This document shows positions 31,701-39,485 of a stretch of DNA of 39,485 nucleotides, piece after piece. Location: contig JAPEVF010000419.1 in assembly GCA_029747585.1 (NCBI GenBank), forward strand, positions 1 through 39,485, read 5' to 3'. The number at the start of each line of letters is the position of its first letter. Positions within the stretch are counted from its first letter, which is position 1. The notes beneath the pieces were generated by a model. It saw nothing but the letters and a program-made list of their open reading frames with translations. It ran no database searches and had not been told where the DNA came from. This DNA is from Pleurotus djamor (Eukaryota; Basidiomycota; Agaricomycetes; Agaricales; Pleurotaceae). A program made the translations under genes and the position numbers.

Positions 31701-33431
31701 TTCCCACCACCAAGGTTGAGCACCATTCGGGTCGATCTGTTGAAGAGCATGGATATAGACGGCTTCTGGGGGTACGAAGACGATGGGAGGTTGGGTTGCT
31801 GTGAAAAGGATGAAGAAGAAGAAGAGAGCGCTAATGTTGAGGCAGAGGAACAGAAGAGCGGAGATCAACAATCCCGAGATAGCACCCCCAATGCGACGTC
31901 AGATGGCGACGCCCGTGGCGAATCACCAACCCCTTCATTAAAGGAGAAGAAACGCTCACCTACTCGGAGTACTCGGACAGGGAATGGGTGGATTGGCAAA
32001 GGGACACCCATTGACAGGTTGAGGCGGGCGGAGTGGGGGAGTCTGTGGAATTGGAATGGATCAAGCCCATGGAAAGGGAAGAGCACCTTCTTGGGTAACT
32101 CCAGTGATGGCAGAAGTGGGAGGTTGGGTAAAGGAAGGAGACTTGGTGAAGAAATGGACCGAATGGACGGCATGGGCATAGGAATCAGCGGAGGCATTGG
32201 GTTGGGAGGGGCATCAACCTCCATGGCAATGCCGTCTACGAGCACGTTCGGAAACAATTCCAACCTAGGGGGCGGAGGGATGGCGGGAGGAGTAGGTGGA
32301 TGGAATGATTTCTTCCGAAGTTTGGACGGAACCTCGTCCATGTCTATGATGGTCGATTCACCCTCACCCCATTCGTCCCTTCATCCATCGCCGTCGCCAT
32401 CACCAGTCAATGATACGTTTCCAACGTCAATATCAACTCCATTGCCGACTTCGTTTCCAAATCTTTCGCTCGCACCTGTTGGGAGTCCTCCCGTGTCACC
32501 ATCGCCCTCTCCCACATCGTTTACCCCGCCTACAGGATCACTCGGAAATAGTGGCCTGTTTATATCTGGCCCATCATCCTCTTCTTCAATGCCCTTTGAC
32601 ATGCAACAGCAACAGCAGTTGCAGCAGATGCAAATGCAGCAGACGCAGTATCTGCAGCATCAACAGCATCAGCAGGTGTATTCGATGAACAGCTTCGGCC
32701 ATAATGGGTTCTCGATCGGGAATGGTGGTGGGAGTGGTGATGGGATGAGTATGATGGGCATGCCGCTGAACGTGAATATGAACATGCACCTAGGGGGCCT
32801 AAGTGGGATGAATAATGGATACACAGGTGGAGGTATGGATTCCAACGGTACGATGATGAACATGCATGTGCCCTTTGGCAGCGGAATGAGTCTCAGCACC
32901 TCTGGGTCTATCAGTGCTGGGAACATAGGGACCATCAACTCGTTCGGCTCGCCTCCGTCGCCTTCATCTCTCACTACTTCTCCGCCGTCGAATTCTATCA
33001 GTCCCACCGTGGGTGTCCCTTGTAGTCTTCCTGTCCCTTTCAATCTCCCCGTTCCCATGAATGTTGGAGTCGGTATGGGAATGGGAATGTTCGGTGTCGG
33101 GTTGGGCATGGGCATGGGTATCGGGATGGGTATGGCAGCCGCTGGCGCCATGGGTGTTAACCAGATCGCTGTCCCTTCCTCACCAACCAACCAACCGAAC
33201 GGCATGGAAATGAAACCCTCATCTTTGCAATCTCCGAATCAAAATCTCATGCAGTCTGTGCAATCACCGTCAGGAACGCAGCATAGTGTGCACACGATAC
33301 TGCAGCAAGTACAGGTCAAGCAAGAAGGCTCAAGCGAAATAGTACCGTTGGGTCCTGATGCCGCGCCTGAGGTGGGCGTCACAGATAGTACGTCCACAGG
33401 AAGTAGTGCTCTCAGCTTCGCGCTGGGATGA
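28754..33431 (+). CDS. Very large disordered, probably nuclear protein, about 1,523 aa, 3 exons
   Basis: Exons 28754-29624, 29675-31002 and 31058-33431 close at 1,524 codons if the n at 30916 is an extra base; otherwise the protein would stop at 30930. The N-terminus is basic (SPSKRQRIV, SQRLRRRSS), fitting nuclear import. Most of it is Ser/Pro/Thr-rich low complexity. Landmarks: DGGYYDETTGEYVPGAGLP near residue 645, Met-rich repeats near 660-704, a non-repetitive block GDGVWKVACSWRVWE then RRYTPDTIRAVVAQQAND near 705-755, an Asp/Glu run near 850-867, a Gln-rich stretch near 1248-1272, and Gly/Met repeats near 1400-1427. The non-repetitive block is the only candidate folded domain; I do not recognise it. 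A transcriptional role is a guess from composition. Confidence 0.8.
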
Positions 33432-34021
33432 AATCGAGAAGGACATTTTTTCCATCTTCTCCGCGGTTTCGTTGATATAGGTACTAATATATACATCATT
33501 CTGGGGCCCCTTGGATCGTTTGTGTTTTACAATCTCGTCTTTTGCTGTATGTTTGCTCACCCTGTGCTCATCGCCATCCCTCAACTCCGTTATCTCATAC
33601 GTCCGTACTTTGTATCCTGCTGTGTTATTGCTCATATCTACATCCGCTACCATAGACTATCCGGAATATGCAACCGTATTTATTATATTCAATCACTGTA
33701 TGTAGAACCTCACCTACAATGTTGAAATAAACCAACGTTGACGAGTCGGGGGAAGGGCCCAGTCGCATAAGTGTCCAAGTAAATACGATCGACCAATATA
33801 TCGTTGAGTAGTTCGGATGATGCCATCCAGATAGACGTCCCTCAATAACCTCTGAATTACTTCAAGTTCATTGCAACTTTGGGGCCCACAGGCTGTGCAC
33901 ACTTTTACACCCGTCTGGCCCCTCTTGCTCGTTAATAAAGGGTTTCGTCGAATCCAGTTTAGGAGGTGTCCTCTTATCATCGTACTACCACATCGACCGA
34001 CGATTTTACATCTCCACAAGA
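33432..34021. other. Spacer between the large gene and the 34-kb gene
   Basis: A 590-base spacer. Its AT-rich first part probably includes the 3' untranslated region of the large gene. No gene supported. Confidence 0.45.
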
Positions 34022-34808
34022 ATGGTGAGCACCTACTTCGGATTATCATCTGCTCATTAGCGTTACTTACCTCGACCTCCATCCTCCACCCTACCTCCCC
34101 CCTAAAAAGGTTAAGAGTGGATTTACCCGAATCCTTGCTGTCTTCAAGCGTTCAACGCCCGAGAGTGGCGTTGAAACTCGGGAGAAGGCTCTGGACATCG
34201 CCAAGTCGATTGAAAGCGCTTCATATGTTGACGCTGAGAATATCGATAGCAAGACACTTGTTGATCTGGACGTCGACGAGTCGGGTTCCCCGAAGTTCCC
34301 CAGAAATTGGTCTGAAATGGATAACACCGAGCGGGAACAGACCAGAAAACTGATAATACTCAGAGGTAACCGGGATTTGGCGGACAAACGGATTAAAGAA
34401 TACATTAAGGAGTGCAGCGTGAGTCCTGCTCTCGGGATTGAATGTCAACAAATTCTAACCCATCGTGCGTAGAACCCGCGACCTGCAACTACCATTCAGA
34501 AGGAACCTGTAGTCTCTGTTCGGATTGATGTCACGCCGCTTGATCCCCACTCCCCGACGTACATCCCAGCAGACCCAGTACGGCAACAAAGACCCTTTCC
34601 CCCATACCTGCTTGCGCATCCTTCAAGCGTTCTCAACAGGGTCTCTGATTTTTTGATCGTCCCCTACCTATTTAACTGGGGTATTGCTTGGGATCATGAA
34701 ATGGATGATATGGCGATGAAGAGGAGGAGACTTTTCAAGGCCGTGCGCAAGCAAGCCAAGAAAACGAAGGCTGGAAACCAATGTTCCGTCTGTCATCGTC
34801 AATTGTAA
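34022..34808 (+). CDS. Unrecognised protein, 215 aa, 3 exons with an ATG-only first coding exon
   Basis: The model has exons 34022-34024 (only the start codon, directly followed by GTGAGC), 34110-34418 and 34473-34808, all phase 0, closing at 216 codons. The protein starts MVKSGFTRILAVFKR. It continues with a charged, probably helical middle (TREKALDIAKSIESASYVD; TEREQTRKLIILRGNRDLA; IKEYIKECS). A Pro-rich segment (IPADPVRQQRPFPPYLL) precedes a hydrophobic VSDFLIVPYLFNWGIAW, and the basic C-terminus ends KAGNQCSVCHRQL, with a CxxC pair. I recognise no family. Frame closure over two good introns and the protein-like composition support it. Confidence 0.6.
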
Positions 34809-35535
34809 CTTACTACATAGCTGTAACGCGTTTTGCGAGTTGGTCGCGGTATCGACTGGAGCGTATCAAAGGTTACCTGTGCTCACCGCCAGTCGTTCGG
34901 AATGTGACCTAGCATCCCGGAAGTGAGTATATGCTACCTATTTCGAACGCGCAGCGTAGCGTACCCCATGATTCTACGTGTAAAGAGAAGATTGAGTATG
35001 AGCGTTCGATCCCAAGGCAGATATAGATTGCATTTACATACCCATCTTCATCAGAAATGGCTTTGTTGGATTGATGAGTGGCGTGCTGTGAATCGCCTTC
35101 GGGAATAAAGCCAGGCGAATTAGCGTATCCGATAGCTAAATCGTCCAAACTGGATGGGTCAGGGAGACCTCATCTTGAAAACCCAACCACCACCTAGAGT
35201 TCCGAGTCTGAACTTGAAGAGCCTGTGACCTGGCACTGATGGAGGCGTCCTGCGGCATTGTGAGAGCGAGATAATTGTAATTTCTAGCTAACAGGAATGT
35301 GGTGGTAAAAAGAGAGAGATTGGGTCAACTGCCCCTTTTTAGTTTACTTCCCGATTCATTAGCCGCTAGTCAGGGTTTGGGCGTTCAAAACTTTTTAATC
35401 TTCGATCCAATTCCTAGAGAGAGAGGCGCAGTGAAAGGCGGGTTTCCGCATCACCGAGTGCGGTTCTTCAGACGTTAGATGAGGCAATTCCGATCTAAAT
35501 TAGCTGACATATCACCTTCAGCCTAGTTTGAACTC
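34809..35535. other. Gene-free spacer
   Basis: A 727-base AT-richer spacer. Short frames on both strands are unsupported. Nothing recognised. Confidence 0.45.
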
Positions 35536-35919
35536 TTAGGCAAGTCCCGGCTCCTTTGGTACTGCGCCAATTGCGGCCTCGTAGAAGGGCCACCAATTTG
35601 GTTGGTACCACTGAGGATAATGGCGTAAGAGACATTTACATAAACCCGTGAGAAATAGAGTGAGCATTGAGCGCTCTTGGATAGGTATTTCCAGCTGTTC
35701 AATCAAAGGATGTTGCTTGAGGAATTCAGCCAAGTGACATCCATCTGAAGCATTCCTTCCGCTTCCACAGAAGAAATCAGATAAGTGTGGGGAGAAGAAA
35801 GCGAAGACCAGCTCTTCAAACGAAAGTCCACTGTAGTTGAAGGCGAGCTGGTCAGCAATCAGGAAGGGTGGGATATCGATTTGCGAAAGCTGTCCATGAT
35901 GAGGGCGAAAGGCGTCGCA
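35536..35919 (-). pseudogene. F-box/LRR-like fragment (decayed paralogue of F3)
   Basis: An open minus-strand stretch without start codon or F-box. SPHLSDFFCGSG and LAEFLKQHPLIEQLEI align with SSHLSTFIWQFDG and LLAFLEAHPSIKRLEL in the middle of F3 (36433-37550), and FNYSGLSFEELVF aligns with the preceding F3 part. After that the sequence diverges (HYPQWYQPNWW) and stops. It has lost both ends, so it is most likely a pseudogene fragment from the local duplication. Confidence 0.7.
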
Positions 35920-36075
35920 TTAGGATCAGGACACGTCTTCCGTTATTCTGAGCTATGCCTTCGAAAAGATATAACCAAAGTCGCTGGTATTATTAAAGCT
36001 AGTAGGGGTGCACCTACGAACACCTTGACTGGACAGCTAGCTGTATAATCCCCTTTCTTCAACATGCATTTAGGT

Positions 36076-36292
36076 GGCAGAAACGGGGAGAGTCCTCAAC
36101 CATTGAGGGGGGTTCGCTTCCGAAGGATTCCCGGTCAATGGAAGGTACCGTACACACTGACAGGCGTTTTCGGCGTGACTCAGTGCCATTTCCACTCAAG
36201 GGACGAAGCGGTCCAACCGTCAGAAGGAGCCGGCAGGTTGTCCCAAGCCCACGCTGATCTACATGGCCAGGGGACGTTGGTGGCGTGGACAT
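36076..36292 (-). pseudogene. Decayed copy of the C-terminal exon of the right-edge gene
   Basis: The DNA around CGTACACACTGACAGGCGTT matches CGTACGCGCTGACAGGCGTT at 39390-39409, and similarity extends on both sides. In the reading frame of the edge gene this copy gives SGNGTES and, after a one-base frame change, KTPVSVYG, parallel to SGNGSA and GTPVSAYG, then stops. It therefore carries a frameshift and a stop and cannot make that tail. Confidence 0.65.
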
Positions 36293-36432
36293 TACAGTGC
36301 GCTGTGGGCCTGTGGGTTAATGCTTGAGCTCTGAAGCAGGAGGGAAACCAGAAATTGTGCTCGATCGGTTCCAGTTCGACATCGGAATGATCGCCTTGAG
36401 CTTTTGAAGTAGGGCTTGCGCCATATGTTCGT

Positions 36433-37550
36433 CTACGACACCACCTCCTTCAATTGTTCCTCCGTTGGCCATTTCGACGGGAACAGCGAGAAAGGGAGCG
36501 CAGTGGGAGATTTATCGACGCGATACCGTATGAATGCGTCGGGGGTGATATCGTGGAAGATATCAATGGCCCGAAGGGTAGGGATGGCCTTGAAGATGCC
36601 TTGGATGACGGGGCTGGAGTCTTCTTCGTCACCTTCTTCGCAAATGATTACCAGGTACACCAGTTCTTTGCTTTGAAATTTCTGGCGTTGCGCTGCATGA
36701 CAGATGTGCCTCGGGCGTATAACGAACTAAGGCAGGCTATGTGAATGGAGTGGTACTCAACGGAGAGTGATCTTACCGCCTCTGGAGCAAAATATAAGCA
36801 TCGCACATTGGGCAAGCTGCTGGCAAAAGCCATGAAGGGCCCAAGTTCGAAGCCGCCGACGCCAGCAAAATAATGAACGTTGGAAAGTCCCTCCGCCACC
36901 GCACTAATATTTGCGATTTCCCCATCATAGGAAAGAGCCAAGTGGGAGAGGGTCTCTTGAAGGGGGTGATTACTAGATAGAACATTGCAGTCGAATAGAG
37001 CCAGCTTCTCAATATGAGGTAGGATAGCACGTGGCAAGGCGGCACTGAACTCGTAGGTTGCTAGCTCTAGTCGTTTGATCGAAGGATGAGCTTCCAGGAA
37101 TGCAAGCAAGTGGCGCTCATCGTGGTCATCCCCGTCGAATTGCCAGATGAATGTAGATAAATGGGACGAGCGTATCGCGGAGGGTAATCCTTCGAATGAA
37201 TGATGGATATAAGCCCGACCCAGTTCGAAATGAGTCAAGTGGGTGAGGAGCGGGAGGATTTTGGCGATCTTCTCAAAGCTTTCGGAGACGGATTGAAAGA
37301 ATGACGGCAGTAGTATCAGTGTACGAACAAGAGGCCCGAGTCTCCCATCATTCTTGGGTATATTTTGGCAAAAGCTTTCAATAGTTGCTTGTCGTTCGAG
37401 CTCCTTCGCTGAGAACGTAACGCTTTCATAAAGGCGCGGTTCTGCGATGCTGTGGAATGTACGCGACACTCTCAGCGCGTTCAAGATTGCTTCCTTGTCA
37501 AGAGAATCGATTATTTGAAGGTATACTTCTGGGGGAAGCGGCGGAAACAT
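36433..37550 (-). CDS. F-box protein F3, 355 aa, 2 exons
   Basis: Exons on the minus strand are 37550-36777 and 36726-36433, joined in phase 0 by a 50-base intron, giving 356 codons. It begins MFPPLPPEVYLQIIDSLDK, continuing LNALRVSRTFHSIAEPRLYESV, a clear fungal F-box. Leucine-rich segments follow (LPLLTHLTHFELG, HPSIKRLELATYEF, LPHIEKLALFDC, LQETLSHLALSYDG). The second exon has YLVIICEEGDEEDSSPVIQG and IPTLRAIDIFHDI. The expected role is SCF substrate recognition. A fragment of its first exon lies at 35536-35919, and an intact copy of its second exon, of the same 294-base length, lies at 38684-38977. Confidence 0.85.
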
Positions 37551-38195
37551 GCTGGTCTTGGTCTTGTCAAGGGATGAGCGGAGTTCAGTTCAGAATAAGA
37601 AACTGAAGCTCAGTGTTTACTTACTGTGAGAAAGTCGATTCCCACGAATCATCAGGTTGCACTTCTACCCAGTGCGCACCCCGGTTACGATACAGGGCGT
37701 CCTGTTCAGGGAAACGGTTCCCTCTGGCAGGCTTGGAGCAGTTGGATGAATACCGTTCGGGGCTGACAAGCCCGTAGACTGCCGGAGTCGGGCAACTTTT
37801 TCATATCGGACATCAACAAAGCCCATACAAATGAGACTACAGAACAGGCAGCCTCCTTCGAAGTTCGTTGAAGGGGATCTACCCATACTAAAGAACCATT
37901 CTAAGCTCCGTAAATTATCTGGCCAGTACGCCTTGGGACAGCGTACTTCCTCATCGCTACCATGCTCCGTCCAATAGTGTACAATTCTGCTCAATTTCGG
38001 CTGCACCACTCGGCATGTTTGGTCGGCGCACTCAGCACCGCGAAGCCGTCTACGTAGCTCAATGCGAATGGAATCGAAACAATTCATATATGGCATCCTT
38101 TGAGAGTATAAGAGATGAGAGCAAGTCCTCCAAATTTCGCTACCCAGCAGTCGCCAACAGCAAAGCAACTAGATAACTCCCGAAGTCCACGCGAG
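37551..38195. other. Spacer between F3 and the small secreted protein gene
   Basis: A 645-base stretch. A 167-codon minus-strand frame (37665-38168) is within chance length for this window and has no recognisable motif; it may be a degenerate remnant. The stretch should contain the promoters of F3 and of the secreted-protein gene. Confidence 0.4.
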
Positions 38196-38529
38196 ATGAA
38201 GCTCAGCATGTCGTATACAGTCTTCGTCGCCATTGCGATGTCTCCTTTCGCGCAGGTCCACGCTTCGTGGTGTTATTGCATTGTAGGAGATCCAAGGATG
38301 AAGCTGGACTATACACAGTGAGTTCCAGCTTATTCACGAGGCCGTCGAATTCACCCTCATAATCTGCGCGTTCAAAAGATCGATCTGCCCATATATGCCA
38401 GGAGCGTTCATGACGCATGGTGCCTTGGGAACCAAATACTGTGACATTGGTAGTACCACGCCAGACAGCATGTTCATCGATCGGTGTAGAGGTACCTATG
38501 GCTCAGATGCGATGCCATATTGCTCCTAG
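38196..38529 (+). CDS. Small secreted cysteine-rich protein, 90 aa, 2 exons
   Basis: Exons 38196-38317 and 38379-38529 join in phase 2 across a 61-base GT..AG intron to 91 codons. MKLSMSYTVFVAIAMSPFAQ followed by VHA is a good signal peptide, cleaved before SWCYC. The mature part of about 67 residues has six cysteines: C-x-C at the start, then SICPYM, KYCDIG, DRCRG and the terminal YCS. An even cysteine number, small size and signal peptide are typical of fungal secreted effector-like proteins, but I recognise no named family and assign no target. It sits inside the decayed F-box duplication block. An in-frame ATG at 38115 lies too far upstream to keep the signal peptide at the N-terminus. 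Confidence 0.68.
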
Positions 38530-38683
38530 CCACTACGTTAGGAACGAGATCAGTAGGAGTAGGATCGCTGTCACCACTTTGACTTGGTCACAGAGCATAT
38601 ATCTGGAGACGAGCGAGTAGAATGCACGAGAGATTGGCGGCATCAACTATAAGTGTCTGATGGGCGTTAGGGCACATGCGGTC

Positions 38684-38977
38684 CTACGACCAACCAATGG
38701 TCTGTTCATGGATCCACCATGCAATTGTGCCAAAGGTTACGGTAGCACAATCGGAGTGCCTTAAAACGTGATGCCGCGTAAAAACACCAGAGCCTATTTC
38801 GTGTACGATATCGATAGACCGAAGGGAAGGGATAACTTCGAAGATACCCTTGATAACAAGGCCTACGTCTTCAAAATCATCCCGTATACAGACGATAAAC
38901 AAGTGCTCCAGAGGTTTGCTTCGCAATATCTGACCTTGCACTGCATCTAGGATGGCCTCCAAGCGTATAAACGCATA
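38684..38977 (-). pseudogene. Orphan second exon of an F3-like F-box gene
   Basis: The minus strand has a splice acceptor just before 38977 and then an open 294-base exon with its own stop, exactly the length of F3 exon 2. FIVCIRDDFEDVGLVIKG and IPSLRSIDIVHEI align with VIICEEGDEEDSSPVIQG and IPTLRAIDIFHDI of F3. Upstream on the minus strand only about 290 bases remain before the edge gene, with no F-box or leucine-rich first exon, so this copy is probably nonfunctional. Confidence 0.7.
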
Positions 38978-39265
38978 CTAGACGGGTCAAAAACAATGTT
39001 GGTGGAGTTGGTACGACTGCGATTCAGACTGTGGAAAGAATTCCGGCATGTCGTAGGACCTATGTGGGACCTGGATCGCGTGAAGGCGAGCCTGATGCGG
39101 TCGAATGAATGCACAGCAAGGGAGGCACTAAATGGGTGTTAATACATTCATTGTACAATATCGACCAAGAGCATGTGCAAAGCAGCGAAGACAAAAACCA
39201 GAGTGGCCAATTGATGTTATTGCAACTAGTAGACACACACCTACCAACACCTATACGCTACAAGT

Positions 39266-39485
39266 TCAATCATCCTTCTTCGGCGTAGATTTGGGTGGCG
39301 GAGGTGGGGATGGACCACCGTTGTGATGAGGGAAACCATTTCCATTCCCGTTCACTGGGTTTGGAGTGGGCGGGAAGACACCGTACGCGCTGACAGGCGT
39401 TCCAGGCGTCAAATGGGCTGATCCATTCCCACTCGGCGAGCGAGAAGGCCAAACGGCGAAGCAGGTGGCTGAGAGACGGTCTGTC
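39266..39485 (-). CDS. C-terminal end of a proline-rich protein, cut by the window edge
   Basis: An open frame entering from the right edge and stopping at 39266-39268. It reads SGNGSAHLTPGTPVSAYGV, then FPPTPNPVNGNGNGFPHHNG and a PPPPPKSTPKKDD end: a disordered tail rich in Pro, Gly, Asn and Ser. The product cannot be named from this part. A decayed copy of the same tail lies at 36076-36292. Confidence 0.65.
   Translation of the reverse strand, partial: TDRLSATCFAVWPSRSPSGNGSAHLTPGTPVSAYGVFPPTPNPVNGNGNGFPHHNGGPSPPPPPKSTPKKDD

Noticed and set aside
37665..38168. 167-codon minus-strand frame
   Set aside because: No recognised motif, no splice continuation and chance length; left as a possible degenerate remnant.

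Overview
The window looks like nuclear DNA of a filamentous basidiomycete, most likely a mushroom-forming agaricomycete. Almost every recognisable gene is cut by several introns of about 45-70 bases (GT..AG), genes lie on both strands without operons, and the recognisable families are typical of that group: a multi-exon microsomal P450, a fungalysin metallopeptidase, F-box/LRR-like proteins, a multi-pass membrane protein family and small secreted peptides. The species cannot be named from the sequence. I rebuilt gene models by hand, using splice sites, intron phase and frame closure. Eight undetermined bases (n) are present, and at least four of them are extra bases that break real reading frames.

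Left part (1-10.1 kb): an unrecognised small protein (B1, +), a complete 10-exon cytochrome P450 (-), a secreted beta-carbonic anhydrase (-), an unrecognised protein (A1, +), a multi-pass membrane protein (+) and a third unrecognised protein (C, -) that shares the exon plan of B1. From 10.1 to 13.2 kb I see no convincing gene. Centre (13.2-23.1 kb): two unidentified phase-0 exons, a secreted M36 fungalysin (+), two convergent and related F-box/LRR-like genes (F1 +, F2 -), then a convergent pair A2 (+) / B2 (-) that are paralogues of A1 and B1.

Right part (23-39.5 kb): about 2.4 kb without a gene, then a tandem pair of tiny secreted-peptide genes. Their predicted mature peptides are identical although the DNA has diverged. 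Next comes a divergent pair (a disordered 263-residue protein, -, and a very large disordered protein of about 1,523 residues, +), a 215-residue unrecognised protein whose first coding exon is only the start codon, and a decayed duplication block. That block holds one intact F-box gene (F3), one F-box fragment, one orphan F-box second exon, a decayed copy of a gene tail, a six-cysteine small secreted protein, and the C-terminus of a gene running off the right edge.

Functional picture: several products are secreted or membrane-bound (carbonic anhydrase, fungalysin, two peptides, a cysteine-rich protein, a membrane protein). The most unusual content is the duplicated peptide pair and the two unrecognised cytosolic families A and B/C. 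A and B/C occur twice as an A-forward / B-reverse pair, once with the membrane gene between them.
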